A stretch of 64,000 bases of DNA, from positions 1,240,001 through 1,304,000 of the forward strand of contig NZ_CP035946.1 in the NCBI RefSeq assembly GCF_013177655.1. Direction: 5' to 3'. Both the position numbers and the translations under genes were made by a program. The DNA comes from Campylobacter canadensis. GTDB taxonomy: Bacteria; Campylobacterota; Campylobacteria; Campylobacterales; Campylobacteraceae. Positions 36,881 through 46,558 of this stretch are shown one piece after another; the stretch's first letter is position 1; every line of letters begins with the position of its first letter. Under the pieces are notes generated by a model. It saw only the letters and a list, made by a program, of their open reading frames with translations, was not told where the DNA came from and ran no database searches.

Positions 36881-38493
36881 TAAATATCCAGTACAACCTT
36901 AGTAGTAACAGCAATTTGATATAAAATTTGACTTAGCAAACTAACCACTTGAAGATTATAACTATCAATCTTAGGCAAAACTAAAATAGAATCTCCTTTT
37001 GCTAATTTTACTTTATTTGTTAAAAAGCCGCTGCCTTTAAATTGCTCTGCTTTACCATTAAGATGGATTATTAAAATTCTATTTTTATCTGCTCTTTGAG
37101 AAAAGTCCCCTGCTATTTTTATGTAATCTTTTACCTTATATTTATCTAAAAATACAAAAGCACCTGGAACTTGTACCTCGCCTGAAACAACTACTAGATT
37201 ATTTTTTGATGGAATATTTATAACATCTGCTTCTTCTAAAATTATATCTTTATATAAAGATTTGTCTTCAATAACAATTTGTCCTTTAGGTTGCACTTTT
37301 TTTGCCCTATCAATAAAGGCTAAAACATTTTGCGTCCAAGTAGCTTTGATACCTGCTTCTTGCGGAGTTTGAGAAGTTGATGTTAGGGCTAAAGTTTCAA
37401 GTTCTTTTAATGAAGCTAATAAAAGATTTTTTTGCAGAGAAGAAACACTTTTTCTAAAAAGCTGCACCGATGAAAGCTCACTCATATCGGTAAATTCTAA
37501 TTTGTCTAAAACATCTTGCAAGCTTGTACCTTTACTCACAACCATATTATGCAAACTTTTATGCTCTCCATTTATTGTAATATTTATTTTATCTGCATTA
37601 AAATCTGGATTAAATTCAATCTCATCAGCACTTTTTAAAATAACATCTTTAAATTCACTTTTTTTATAAGTATTTATTGAGATTTTATTATTTTCATCAT
37701 AGCTTTTTACTAAAGCTGTTGTTGCTGTTGGTTTTATATTTGCAACTCTTGCAATATCCGCTAAGCTTACAATATCGTTACCAAGCTCAAATCTGTATGG
37801 TTTATAAACCTCTCCGCTAACGCTTACATAAGATTTTATTGAATTAACAAAAATTACATCGGAATTTCTAAAAGTGATGTTTTCAATCCTACCATTTAAT
37901 AAAAAATCATACAAATCAAGCTCTTTAATAATTTCATTATTTCTTAGAATATTAATATCTCTAAAAGAGCCATAATTTAAATTAATACCACCAGCCTTAT
38001 CAATAAATTGAATAACACTATCAGAGCTTAGTCCAGCGTATAAGCCTGGCTTTTTTACATTTCCACTTACAAAAACTAATACTTCTTGATAAGTTTGCAT
38101 ATTTGCATAAACAAAAACATTATCTTTATAAATTTGCTTTACCTTATCTTGAATTATTTTTACTAAATCTTTATTATTAACGCCTAAGACATTTATAACA
38201 CCAACTTGTGGAATAAAAATATTACCCTTTGAATCAACCTCAGCCTTTAAGCTAAGTTCAACTGCTCCCCAAATCTTAATATCAATAACATCAGCAATAT
38301 TTACTTTATAATCAGGGTTGTAAATATTTTTACTTACTTGTTTAAAATTTCCAGAAAATAAATGCTCTCCAAAAACAGCTTTATTTTCTTTTACTTCTAG
38401 TAATTCTTCTTCACTATTATTGCTTGGTTGAATATTTGAAACATCAAGTGCAAAAAGCATTAAAGCACAAAATAAACATATAATTTTTTTCAT
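36880..38493 (-). CDS. kpsD: Capsule export protein KpsD
   Basis: KpsD is the periplasmic/outer-membrane part of the group 2 capsule exporter. It has 537 residues, a signal peptide (MKKIICLFCALMLFALDVS), the polysaccharide export domain (DYKVNIADVIDIKIWGAVELSLKAEVDSKGNIFIPQVG) and several SLBB repeats (VSGNVKKPGLYAG, VSGEVYKPYRFELG, VSGEVQVPGAFVFL). The length matches Campylobacter KpsD. It overlaps kpsE by one base. Confidence 0.94.
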   Translation of the reverse strand: MKKIICLFCALMLFALDVSNIQPSNNSEEELLEVKENKAVFGEHLFSGNFKQVSKNIYNPDYKVNIADVIDIKIWGAVELSLKAEVDSKGNIFIPQVGVINVLGVNNKDLVKIIQDKVKQIYKDNVFVYANMQTYQEVLVFVSGNVKKPGLYAGLSSDSVIQFIDKAGGINLNYGSFRDINILRNNEIIKELDLYDFLLNGRIENITFRNSDVIFVNSIKSYVSVSGEVYKPYRFELGNDIVSLADIARVANIKPTATTALVKSYDENNKISINTYKKSEFKDVILKSADEIEFNPDFNADKINITINGEHKSLHNMVVSKGTSLQDVLDKLEFTDMSELSSVQLFRKSVSSLQKNLLLASLKELETLALTSTSQTPQEAGIKATWTQNVLAFIDRAKKVQPKGQIVIEDKSLYKDIILEEADVINIPSKNNLVVVSGEVQVPGAFVFLDKYKVKDYIKIAGDFSQRADKNRILIIHLNGKAEQFKGSGFLTNKVKLAKGDSILVLPKIDSYNLQVVSLLSQILYQIAVTTKVVLDI

Positions 38494-39623
38494 TAGTATC
38501 TATGCTCCTGTATTATAGTATTTGTAATTTTTATACAAGCAAAAATTAAACTTAAAATTACAAATAAACTTAAAATATCATAAGTATAATTCGGGTAAAC
38601 TGATTTTAAAAATATTTGCGGATTTGTAATTTTAATTAATTGTTTAACCTTTTTTAAAGCATCAATTCTTGCTTTTTCATACGAGGTTAAAGCTAATTTG
38701 TAAGCATCTGTAGCGAATTTTAATTTAAAAGTTAAATTCTCAAACTCAAAGGCTAAATCATTTAATTTTTCATCATTTTTGCTTGAGGCTATTTTATCTT
38801 GTTCTAATTTTAATTGTTCTTTTAAGGCTAAAATTTCACTTTTTAAATTCTTAATTTGTGGACTATTGTCATTTAAATAAGTTTTTAAGGTATTAATTTC
38901 TATTTGTTTTTTACTTAAATTACTTTTTAAAGTAGCTACCAATGCCCCTTGTGCTTGTGCTTCATTTGTTGGGTCAAAAATATTATTTTTATCTTGAAAA
39001 GCCTTTAGATTATATTGAGCTTTAAAAAACTCATCTTGAATTTTTTCTAACTGTTCTTTATTAAATTTTACCTCTTCGTTTGCTATATTATGAGAAATAT
39101 CATTTATAAATTTTTCACTTTCGCTTAAAATTAAATTATTTAATTTTTGTGCATATTCTGGGCTAAAAGCTTCTACACTAATAGTTGTTAATCCTGTTAA
39201 ATCATCATAATTTACACTTACAAGACTTTTATAATAAGATAAAAAATCTTCGTCATAATCAAAATTTTTAAACCATAATCTATAATCTTTGTGCATTAAA
39301 ATATTTTCTTTTAATTGCAACTTATTTTCTAAAATTCTTAACATATCAAGAGATAAAATATACTCTTTTAAATACATTATATCTTCTTTAGATGATGTTG
39401 CAACGGTAGCATTTACTAAAGATAATAAAGATGAAGTATTTTGAGCATTTGTTGATTTTACAGCAATTACAGCGCTACTTTTATATCTTGCATCAGCAAT
39501 AAAAAATAAATAAAAAGCATATAAAAGCGTTAAAAGTAAAACAAGCTTAAATGAAAACGCCTTTTTTAAATATCTTTTTGTTTTCTTCTTTATTAAATGT
39601 GAATATATTTTTATTTTCTTCAT
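38493..39623 (-). CDS. kpsE: Capsule export inner-membrane protein KpsE
   Basis: A 376-residue polysaccharide co-polymerase of the Wzz/KpsE type with a membrane helix near each end (about 28-44 and 348-366). The long periplasmic coiled coil between them (about 170-320) links the ABC transporter to KpsD. I take the ATG at 39623, which overlaps the kpsT stop as TAATG; an in-frame TTG at 39629 is the only earlier start. Confidence 0.92.
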   Translation of the reverse strand: MKKIKIYSHLIKKKTKRYLKKAFSFKLVLLLTLLYAFYLFFIADARYKSSAVIAVKSTNAQNTSSLLSLVNATVATSSKEDIMYLKEYILSLDMLRILENKLQLKENILMHKDYRLWFKNFDYDEDFLSYYKSLVSVNYDDLTGLTTISVEAFSPEYAQKLNNLILSESEKFINDISHNIANEEVKFNKEQLEKIQDEFFKAQYNLKAFQDKNNIFDPTNEAQAQGALVATLKSNLSKKQIEINTLKTYLNDNSPQIKNLKSEILALKEQLKLEQDKIASSKNDEKLNDLAFEFENLTFKLKFATDAYKLALTSYEKARIDALKKVKQLIKITNPQIFLKSVYPNYTYDILSLFVILSLIFACIKITNTIIQEHRY

Positions 39624-40282
39624 TAACAACTTTCTTTATAAATTTCAAGACCTTCATCTACATCATATATTTTAGCCTCATTATTTGCTAAAATTACAAC
39701 CTTATTACACCATCTTTTAATTTCATCAGCACTATGAGATACCATAATAACCTTTGATGTAGATAATTTTTTTTCGTATAATTCTACACTTTTTTGCTTA
39801 AACGAAGGATCACCTACCGCTCCTGCTTCATCAATTAAATAATAATCAAAGTCAAACGCCATACTAATTCCAAAAGAAATTCTTGATTTCATACCGCTAG
39901 AATAATTTTTTACAGGTTCATCAAAAAAAGAGCCAATTTCAGCAAATGCTCTTACAAATTCTATTTTTTCTTTAATTTCATTACTATTATAACCATAAAC
40001 CCTAGCTATAAAATTAATATTATCTCTAGCACTAAGAGAGCCTTGAAAGCCGCTTGAAAAGCCAATTGGCCAAGAGATTTTTTGATTAGTAATTACCCTA
40101 CCTTTATTAGCTAATTCTAAACCGCCTAAAATTCTAAGCAAGGTGCTTTTACCAGCTCCATTTTTGCCCAAAAGCCCTATAGAACAATCATCTGGAAAAG
40201 AAAAATTAAGATTTTTAAAAATATAATGTCTTTGCTTATTTTGTAAAATATAATATTTTGTAATATTTTCAAGTCTAATCAT
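39623..40282 (-). CDS. kpsT: Capsule ABC exporter ATPase KpsT
   Basis: The 219-residue ATPase drives capsule export with KpsM. It has Walker A LLGKNGAGKSTLLRIL, the signature VKNYSSGMKSRISFGISMAF, Walker B DYYLIDEAGAVGD and the switch MVSHSADEIKRW. It starts two bases after kpsM and is coupled to kpsE. Confidence 0.95.
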   Translation of the reverse strand: MIRLENITKYYILQNKQRHYIFKNLNFSFPDDCSIGLLGKNGAGKSTLLRILGGLELANKGRVITNQKISWPIGFSSGFQGSLSARDNINFIARVYGYNSNEIKEKIEFVRAFAEIGSFFDEPVKNYSSGMKSRISFGISMAFDFDYYLIDEAGAVGDPSFKQKSVELYEKKLSTSKVIMVSHSADEIKRWCNKVVILANNEAKIYDVDEGLEIYKESC

Positions 40283-40284
40283 GT

Positions 40285-41046
40285 TTATTGCCCTGCTAAT
40301 TGCAATCTTTTATGATAATACATTGCTAAAGAAAAAAATAATAACACTAAAATAAACATTAGTGAATATGATAAATTTACAACGCTTATTACAGGATATT
40401 GTACATAATAATTTTCTTTTAAAGTTTCAATTATGTGCAAAAGTGGGTTTATAGCCATATATTTTGCATATTGAATTGGTAAAATCCATAATGGAAAAAT
40501 AGTTGCGGAAGCAAAATAAAAAACCCCTGTTAATGCAGTACATAACATTTTTAAAGATGGCCTATTAAAAGAAATTATCGCCATAAATAAACCTAAAGTA
40601 AAGGCAAATAAAATCACTAAAAAAAATGAAAAAATAACCATTAAAAAATTATTTGGTATAAAATTATAATCTAATATAAAACAAAAAAAAGACATAAGTA
40701 ATATAAAAATTACAAAATAAATCATACCTTCTAAAATAGCTCTTGCTAAAAAAACATGGATTGGTTTTACTGGCTTATAAACAAAAAGAGATTTATTCGC
40801 ATCAATACCATTTATTATATTTGTTACAATATTTCTAAACATAAAATAAGGCACCATCCCCATTATTAAAAATAATGAATATGGAAGCTGTGGCAATACC
40901 CTATTTCTTATATAACTTAAAAAAACAAGTAAGCAAAGTATATGCAACATAGGTTCAACAATAACCCAAACATAACCTAAGGTAGGGTTTTTACCAAATC
41001 TTGTTTTTAATTCTCTTAAAATTAATGCTAAAATTATATTTTTCAT
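40285..41046 (-). CDS. kpsM: Capsule ABC exporter permease KpsM
   Basis: The 253-residue ABC-2 permease has about six membrane segments and the family openings LALILRELKTRFGKNPTLGYVWVIVEPMLHI and IRNRVLPQLPYSLFLIMGMVPYFMFRNIV. It forms the inner-membrane channel for the lipid-linked capsule chain. It is the first kps gene here and lies 22 bases after the exonuclease gene, with no clear promoter in that gap, so kps transcription may begin further upstream. Confidence 0.94.
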   Translation of the reverse strand: MKNIILALILRELKTRFGKNPTLGYVWVIVEPMLHILCLLVFLSYIRNRVLPQLPYSLFLIMGMVPYFMFRNIVTNIINGIDANKSLFVYKPVKPIHVFLARAILEGMIYFVIFILLMSFFCFILDYNFIPNNFLMVIFSFFLVILFAFTLGLFMAIISFNRPSLKMLCTALTGVFYFASATIFPLWILPIQYAKYMAINPLLHIIETLKENYYVQYPVISVVNLSYSLMFILVLLFFSLAMYYHKRLQLAGQ

Positions 41047-41068
41047 TTACACCTGATTATTTTTTTAA

Positions 41069-41809
41069 TCATTGTAAAACTTTTTTTATGCTATAAAGTA
41101 AATCAACATCGTTGCTATTTTTAAGCAGCCAATCTAAATACGACCTATCTTTGAGTGCTACATCGCTTAATTTTAAGCCTTTGTACTTGCCGAATTTTAA
41201 CTCATCTATAAAAATAGCTTCTTTGCTAAGTAAATAAAGTTCATTAGCATTTTTTACTTTAAGCATTTCATTAAATAAAAGCATAAGTATTAAAACATCA
41301 CCCATTGCATCATGAGCCTTAATGTCAATTTGTAATTGTTTAGCACTTTGTTCTTCTAGTAAGTAAAGTTTTAAAGCATATCTTAAATACTGCAATCTAT
41401 GATGGGCTAAATCTTTAAATAAATGCCTAGCACATCTATATGTATCAATTAATTTATATTTTGGCTCAAAGCCTTCTTTTTTAAGCATAGTAATATCAAA
41501 ATCAATATTATGTGCTATTAAATAATTCTCATCACTATTTAGCTCGCATAAATTTTTATAAAAATCAGTATCTATAAAATATTTTTTATTAGCAAGCATT
41601 TCAGGCGTAATGTGATTTACTTCCATTGATTCAATGCTTGGCATTTTATCACTTTTACATAATTCATAATGTTTTTTATAATCAAGTAAAAAATTTGCAC
41701 TAAGACAAGAATCATAATAAGTAGCATCAAAGCTAAGCGATGCTACTTGAATTATTCTATCTTCTGGCAAAACACCTGTTGTTTCTGTATCAAAAAATAT
41801 ATATTTCAT
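41069..41809 (-). CDS. DnaQ-like 3'-5' exonuclease
   Basis: A DEDDh exonuclease of 246 residues: FFDTETTGV (first acidic pair), AHNIDFDITML and a final HDAMGDVLILM with the His and Asp. A C-terminal stretch (FIDELKFGKYKGLKLSDVALKDRSYLDWLLKN) resembles the small domain seen after some DnaQ-like exonucleases. It might be a proofreading subunit paralogue or an RNA/DNA repair nuclease; C. jejuni has several. It shares one base with hydA2. Confidence 0.85.
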   Translation of the reverse strand: MKYIFFDTETTGVLPEDRIIQVASLSFDATYYDSCLSANFLLDYKKHYELCKSDKMPSIESMEVNHITPEMLANKKYFIDTDFYKNLCELNSDENYLIAHNIDFDITMLKKEGFEPKYKLIDTYRCARHLFKDLAHHRLQYLRYALKLYLLEEQSAKQLQIDIKAHDAMGDVLILMLLFNEMLKVKNANELYLLSKEAIFIDELKFGKYKGLKLSDVALKDRSYLDWLLKNSNDVDLLYSIKKVLQ

Positions 41810-43269
41810 TAAATCCTCTTAAGGTAAAAACTTAATCTTTCTTGCATAATTTCACTTTTAAAAATTTCATCTTCAAAATAAAATTCTTTAATATCAGCTA
41901 ATTTTAAAACTTTTACAATCACTTGTGCAATACTATCAGCAATTCCATAATAAATTGCAATATCGTCTAAACCACCAAGTTTGTATATTAATACAAGTCT
42001 TAAAGATTTTTGTACATCAAGTTTAAAAGGGATATTATTATTTAATTTAAAATCAAGACCGCTAGCAATACCAATCTCGTAAGAATTTGCTAATTTAAGT
42101 ATCTCATCTAAACTTTTAAACTCTTTATTTAAAATAAAACTAGCAGCTAGAAAAATATCGCTAAATTTACTTGCAATTTTGCTATCTGCTTGTAAATTTA
42201 TATTAAATTCTTTTTCATAATTTGCTAATAATTTTTGCCCTAATTTATTTGTACTAAGAAAACTTGCAATATTTTGCATTTCAAATTCAAATGAAAGAAT
42301 TTTTTCATTATCTTTATAAATACCATCATCCTTAATACAGGTTGTTCCTTTTTCAAAATTATTTATTATATTTTGCGCTCTTTTTCTTTTCCCTTGCGCA
42401 TATGAACTTGCCATTGATAGCTCATAAACTCCGTAATTATCCCAAAAATCTCTTTCGCTACAAGCAATACACCCGTGTCCTGCTGCAACCGGCCAAGAAG
42501 TTTTAGAATTAAACTTAGTTTTAGGACAGTTATTAAAAGTATAAGGTCCTTTACAGCCAACCTTAAATAAACAAGCACCGTTTTTAGCTGCTTCATCGCC
42601 AAATTCTTTTACAAAATCTCCACTTTCAAATGCTACCTTTCTTTCGCACATATCATGTAAGCATTTTGCATAAGCAAAGGCAGGACGATTATTATTATCT
42701 AAACTAGGAGCACTATTAAAAAACACAAAATGCATAATACTAGCAATAATATTACTCTCGCTAGGCGGACAACCTGGAATTAAAACTGCATCTTTAAACT
42801 CATCTGCTATTCCATAAGAAATAGTTGGATTTGGTGCAGCAGCTTGAATACCACCATAACTTGAGCAAGAACCTACCGCATAAATTGCTAGGGCATTTTT
42901 TGCTAATTCTTGCATTTTATGCATTGCACTATGAGCAAAAGCACCAGAAGTATAATATTCATTAGCACTAATAGCACCTTCTACTATCAATAAATAAGGT
43001 TCTTTGCTTTTTAATAAACTTTCTGCTAAAAAGCCGCTTGATGCCATATAAGTTTCGTGATAAACAAGGTCAATATAATCAAAAATTAAATCATCAAGAC
43101 CTATGCTTTCACTTCTAATAAAACTTTCACTACAGCCTGTGCATTCACTAAAATGTAACCAAATTACCTTTAATTTTTTATCTTTAATGCGTTCATAAAT
43201 TTCATTTTCATCTGCTTTTACACCTAATGTTTTTAATACATTTTTAATTTGTTCTAAATTCTTGCTCAT
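41809..43269 (-). CDS. hydA2: Orphan NiFe-hydrogenase small-subunit-like protein (HydA2)
   Basis: The first 300 residues follow hydrogenase small subunits: VIWLHFSECTGCSESFIRS, YAVGSCSSYGG, LIPGCPPSE, LHDMCER, KVGCKGPYTFNNCP and HGCIACSE, enough cysteines for the three Fe-S clusters. There is no twin-arginine signal, so it should stay in the cytoplasm, unlike the respiratory HydA. A further 180 or so residues after the clusters have no obvious family. No large subunit lies beside it. C. jejuni Cj1399c is the same kind of orphan gene. It leads a unit with the exonuclease and perhaps the kps genes. Confidence 0.85.
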   Translation of the reverse strand: MSKNLEQIKNVLKTLGVKADENEIYERIKDKKLKVIWLHFSECTGCSESFIRSESIGLDDLIFDYIDLVYHETYMASSGFLAESLLKSKEPYLLIVEGAISANEYYTSGAFAHSAMHKMQELAKNALAIYAVGSCSSYGGIQAAAPNPTISYGIADEFKDAVLIPGCPPSESNIIASIMHFVFFNSAPSLDNNNRPAFAYAKCLHDMCERKVAFESGDFVKEFGDEAAKNGACLFKVGCKGPYTFNNCPKTKFNSKTSWPVAAGHGCIACSERDFWDNYGVYELSMASSYAQGKRKRAQNIINNFEKGTTCIKDDGIYKDNEKILSFEFEMQNIASFLSTNKLGQKLLANYEKEFNINLQADSKIASKFSDIFLAASFILNKEFKSLDEILKLANSYEIGIASGLDFKLNNNIPFKLDVQKSLRLVLIYKLGGLDDIAIYYGIADSIAQVIVKVLKLADIKEFYFEDEIFKSEIMQERLSFYLKRI

Positions 43270-43294
43270 ATTTATCCTTTTATTTAGCTTAAAA

Positions 43295-43300
43295 ATTATA
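43295..43300 (-). promoter_or_regulatory. Possible -10 box for hydA2
   Basis: A perfect TATAAT on the minus strand 26 bases before the hydA2 ATG, preceded by the T/A-rich run TTTTTTGCTAAAATAG. A second TATAAT lies at 43323-43328. This 93-base gap may be the last promoter ahead of hydA2, the exonuclease and kpsMTEDS. Matches are easy to find in DNA this AT-rich. Confidence 0.4.
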
Positions 43301-43362
43301 ATTAATTCTATTTTAGCAAAAAATTATAAAAATTAGTAACTTTTCTACACATTTTTAACTTT

Positions 43363-44613
43363 TTAAAAAGCTAAAAACGGAGAAACACATAATAAAATTC
43401 CAGTTAGAATTATAAAATATAAACTAAAACCCTTTAAATCGTTTAAACTTGGAATTTTATAAACTAAAAATGCAGGTATCAAGCATCCTATTAAACCAAA
43501 AATTGGAGAACAAATACTTGTAAAAAACAAAATTGGAAAATTAAGTACTATTGCAAACCAGCAAAGTAAAATACCTATTAAAATGCTTAACATATCTATG
43601 CGTTTTTTCATATTGCTTGTATTTGTAAATCTTGAAATAATATTATTTAAAATGCCATTTGTTGCTTCTCTAAAAGCTAAAAACACTCCAAAAAACGAGG
43701 TTAAAACCGCAAAAACATTTAAAAGCATACCAAAATAAATATGCCAATTGCTTTGATTTGAACTAAAACTTTTTGCAACTATTGCTAGGGCTGAGATGTT
43801 TTCTTCTTTTGCTTTTAAAGCACTTTCATAATCAATTGCTAAGGTAAAAGATACTGCATAAAAAAATACAATAACAAACAATAAAATAAAAGAAATATTC
43901 ATAGCTCTTAAAGCTTTTTTTCTTGCTATTTCAATATCCTTAAAATGCGCTCTATAACTAATTACCATTGGCGATAAAGATTGTAAAAATAATATTGAAG
44001 TAAGTGTAAAAGGTAAAGTAACTATAACATCCTTAATTAAAATTTTATAATCTCCAATTGCCTTTATGTTAGAAAAATCCCACATAGGTATCATAAGTAA
44101 AGCAAGTACAGCAATAACAAGCAATACACTAACTGCCATAAAACCTGATAATTTAAATAAAACACTTTCAGCGCTCATAGCAATAAAAGTTAAAATTAAT
44201 ACTATTACTAAACCATAAATAGGATTATTTGCTAGATTTTCTTTACTGATATTAAAAGTTTGCAAATAAGCTGCACTATCATTATTAACAGCCGTTGTAT
44301 AAACAAACATCCAAATAATTATCATTAAAAAATATAAAATGCTTAAAAAAATAGCTGCATTTTTTCCTAAATAACTTTCTATTGCATCAGGATAAGAACT
44401 TGCGTTTTTTGCCCTTGCAAGAGTGTTTATAAAAAGTTTTTGAAATAAATACATAGCAGGATAGCCAATAATAGATGAAAATAAAAACACCCAAAGTCCC
44501 ACAACGCCAACTTGAACAGGTAAAAACACAATTCCTGCACCAATAGCCATACCAATACTCATTACAATCCAGCCTATATCAATTCTATCAAATTTCATAC
44601 GCTCATCTTTCAT
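43363..44613 (-). CDS. sdaC: Serine transporter SdaC
   Basis: The 416-residue HAAAP-family amino acid/proton symporter has about eleven membrane segments. It opens with DIGWIVMSIGMAIGAGIVFLPVQVG and shows FREATNGILN late in the chain. Serine is a main carbon source of Campylobacter, taken up by SdaC and deaminated by SdaA; sdaA is not visible here. A GGGGAGA ribosome site precedes the ATG. The specificity is inferred from the family. Confidence 0.88.
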   Translation of the reverse strand: MKDERMKFDRIDIGWIVMSIGMAIGAGIVFLPVQVGVVGLWVFLFSSIIGYPAMYLFQKLFINTLARAKNASSYPDAIESYLGKNAAIFLSILYFLMIIIWMFVYTTAVNNDSAAYLQTFNISKENLANNPIYGLVIVLILTFIAMSAESVLFKLSGFMAVSVLLVIAVLALLMIPMWDFSNIKAIGDYKILIKDVIVTLPFTLTSILFLQSLSPMVISYRAHFKDIEIARKKALRAMNISFILLFVIVFFYAVSFTLAIDYESALKAKEENISALAIVAKSFSSNQSNWHIYFGMLLNVFAVLTSFFGVFLAFREATNGILNNIISRFTNTSNMKKRIDMLSILIGILLCWFAIVLNFPILFFTSICSPIFGLIGCLIPAFLVYKIPSLNDLKGFSLYFIILTGILLCVSPFLAF

Positions 44614-44678
44614 ATTCTCCCCTTTTTAAATAAGTTAAGAGTATTTTAGCTATAAAAATTGTAATTAAATTAAAAAAA

Positions 44679-45155
44679 TTAAAAATATTTATTGTCTTCA
44701 AATAACAATTTTGCAAATTCAGCTAAACCCAAAAAATCAATCTTTTGACTATTTGAAGATGCTATATATATTGAATTAGGGATAATCTTGGCTAGCTCTT
44801 TAAATAAGGTATGAGTTTCTTCTATTTTGCTATCACTTCTTAAATAATCTTGAATGTAATTTTTAAAATAATAATCTTGATTTTTTCCTATAATGCTATA
44901 CGCTAATGCTTCTTCTTTGCTTAACATTACATATTTATAACCAATATAGCAAATGCTTTTAGTGGCATCTTCTTCAATTAAAATAGGAATATTTGGCTTA
45001 AAAATGCGAGTGTATATTTCTAAATCTAAACTATTTAAGCTATAAGATAAAACTTTTATAGAATCTTGCTTAAATTGCTCAAAGGCTTCAGGGCTATTAC
45101 AACTATAAGAAAATAAATAAATGCAAGTAATTAATAATAAAACTATCTTTTTCAT
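44679..45155 (-). CDS. Exported protein of unknown function behind a poly-G tract
   Basis: A 158-residue product with a signal peptide (MKKIVLLLITCIYLFSYSC). The Cys at 19 might be lipidated, but YSC does not fit a good lipobox. The mature part is helical, with no family I know (SLDLEIYTRIFKPNIPILIEEDATKSICYIGYKYVML). Nine G lie seven to fifteen bases ahead of the ATG and appear to act as the ribosome-binding site. It lies alone between sdaC and dapD, with a 249-base AT-rich gap upstream. Confidence 0.65.
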   Translation of the reverse strand: MKKIVLLLITCIYLFSYSCNSPEAFEQFKQDSIKVLSYSLNSLDLEIYTRIFKPNIPILIEEDATKSICYIGYKYVMLSKEEALAYSIIGKNQDYYFKNYIQDYLRSDSKIEETHTLFKELAKIIPNSIYIASSNSQKIDFLGLAEFAKLLFEDNKYF

Positions 45156-45161
45156 GGCCTA

Positions 45162-45170
45162 CCCCCCCCC
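45162..45170 (-). repeat. Poly-G tract of 9 in the leader of the exported protein
   Basis: Nine G on the minus strand, followed by TAGGCC and then the ATG. The tract is outside the reading frame: a TAG follows it in frame, and I found no upstream start that would join the frame at another length. A change in length would alter the Shine-Dalgarno strength or spacing, so it could tune rather than switch expression. Confidence 0.85.
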
Positions 45171-45363
45171 TATCAACTAATTTAGATAATAAATAAATCT
45201 TAATTTAATTAATATTTAAAAATAAAGTATGTAATTAATAAAAATTATTATTTAAAAAAATATAAAGCAATTTAGTTAATGAAAAGATAATAATAAAAGA
45301 AAAAGAAACTGTAATTTAAATTTTACTAAGTAAATTACAAAATTATAAATTTTTATTAAATAT

Positions 45364-45396
45364 TTCTTTCTTAAATAAAGAATATTTAAGAAAGAA
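45364..45396 (-). terminator. Strong hairpin after dapD
   Basis: A perfect 14-base stem (45364-45377 with 45383-45396) around an AAGAA loop, starting nine bases beyond the dapD stop. It could work in either direction; the T run is weak on the minus side. A second, shorter dyad (45311-45318 with 45331-45338) follows. The rest of the 45171-45404 gap is AT-rich and holds no gene that I see. Confidence 0.6.
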
Positions 45397-45404
45397 TTTT
45401 TACT

Positions 45405-46550
45405 TTAATGTAAATCTTTATTTAGTTGAATTAATTTTTGATTAAAGCTTACAATCATTGCACCGCTTATGCTATCTTGTCTAAAATGCAAGCCATTTAA
45501 ATTGCTTAATTCTCTTGCTTTAAAATATTCTTTATCAAAAGAAAAATTAGGATTTGCTTTTTGTAATTGCTCACTAAAAATAAGCTTAAATTTCATACCA
45601 GATAAAACAGCTACTGAAGCATCTACAACACAATCATCTCCTAAGCAAATTCCAGTAACGCTATTTGCCCCTAATAAACATCTTTTTCCTATGCTAATTG
45701 CACTTCCATCAGTTCCACTTAAAACGCCTAAAATACTTGCTCCACCGCCAATATCAGTATCTTCTCCTACAATTACGCTTGATGAAATTCTACCTTCAAC
45801 CATCGCAGCTCCAAGAGTTCCTGCATTAAAATTTACATAAGAAGCACCTGGCATAATAGTGCTGCCCTTTGCTAAATGCGCCCCTAATCTTACCTTTGAG
45901 CTATCTGTAATTCTTACACTTTCTTGCGGGATAATACTTTGTAAAAATCTTGGGAATTTATCAATATAATCAATATTTGGATAAGTTTTAGAAAATTTTA
46001 ATTCTATTTCATTTTCTTTTAAATATTCAAGCTCATAAGCTCTATTATCGCTCCACGCTAAGCAAGGCATAATTGCAAATGCCTTTGTAAGATTTAATTC
46101 TCTTGGCTTTTTATAATTTCTTGATAATAAATGTAACTTAATATAAACATTACTTAAACTTTGTGGATTTTCATCTTTATTTAAAACTACTAAAAAAAAT
46201 CTCTCTTTATCAATATACTTTAACGCTGTTTTAAATACTTCAATATTTGTATGTTTGTTAGTATCATTTTCAAAACATTGAAAATAACTTAAAATTTTTT
46301 CTAAGTCTTCTTTTTTTAACTCAAGCTCAAATTCACTTTCATCTTTAAAGCGTGCAAGTTTTAAAACATCAAATAAAATACTAAAAGTATTATAATTTTG
46401 CATATAATTTACATTTGCAAAATCTATATAAATCATCTTTTTACTAATTTGCCCAAAACTAGCAACGCCTAATGCAAAGGCAAGTGGCTTAAAAAAATCC
46501 TTATTTGCTTGGATTTGTTCACAATGTAAAGTAAATTCACTAGTGTTCAT
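45405..46550 (-). CDS. dapD: Tetrahydrodipicolinate N-succinyltransferase DapD
   Basis: DapD transfers succinyl from succinyl-CoA in lysine and diaminopimelate synthesis. The 381-residue protein has an N-terminal domain and a left-handed beta-helix (about 225-330: VRLGAHLAKGSTIMPGASYVNFNAGTLG, VEGRISSSVIVGEDTDIGGGASILGVLSGTDG, ISIGKRCLLGANSVTG). Length and sequence style fit the long epsilonproteobacterial form. Nine bases separate it from the ATP-sulfurylase-like gene. Confidence 0.92.
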   Translation of the reverse strand: MNTSEFTLHCEQIQANKDFFKPLAFALGVASFGQISKKMIYIDFANVNYMQNYNTFSILFDVLKLARFKDESEFELELKKEDLEKILSYFQCFENDTNKHTNIEVFKTALKYIDKERFFLVVLNKDENPQSLSNVYIKLHLLSRNYKKPRELNLTKAFAIMPCLAWSDNRAYELEYLKENEIELKFSKTYPNIDYIDKFPRFLQSIIPQESVRITDSSKVRLGAHLAKGSTIMPGASYVNFNAGTLGAAMVEGRISSSVIVGEDTDIGGGASILGVLSGTDGSAISIGKRCLLGANSVTGICLGDDCVVDASVAVLSGMKFKLIFSEQLQKANPNFSFDKEYFKARELSNLNGLHFRQDSISGAMIVSFNQKLIQLNKDLH

Positions 46551-46558
46551 TCTTTCTC

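Noticed and set aside
42366-42602. 78-codon minus-strand frame inside hydA2
   Set aside because: It overlaps the conserved cysteine region of hydA2 in another frame and has no independent support.
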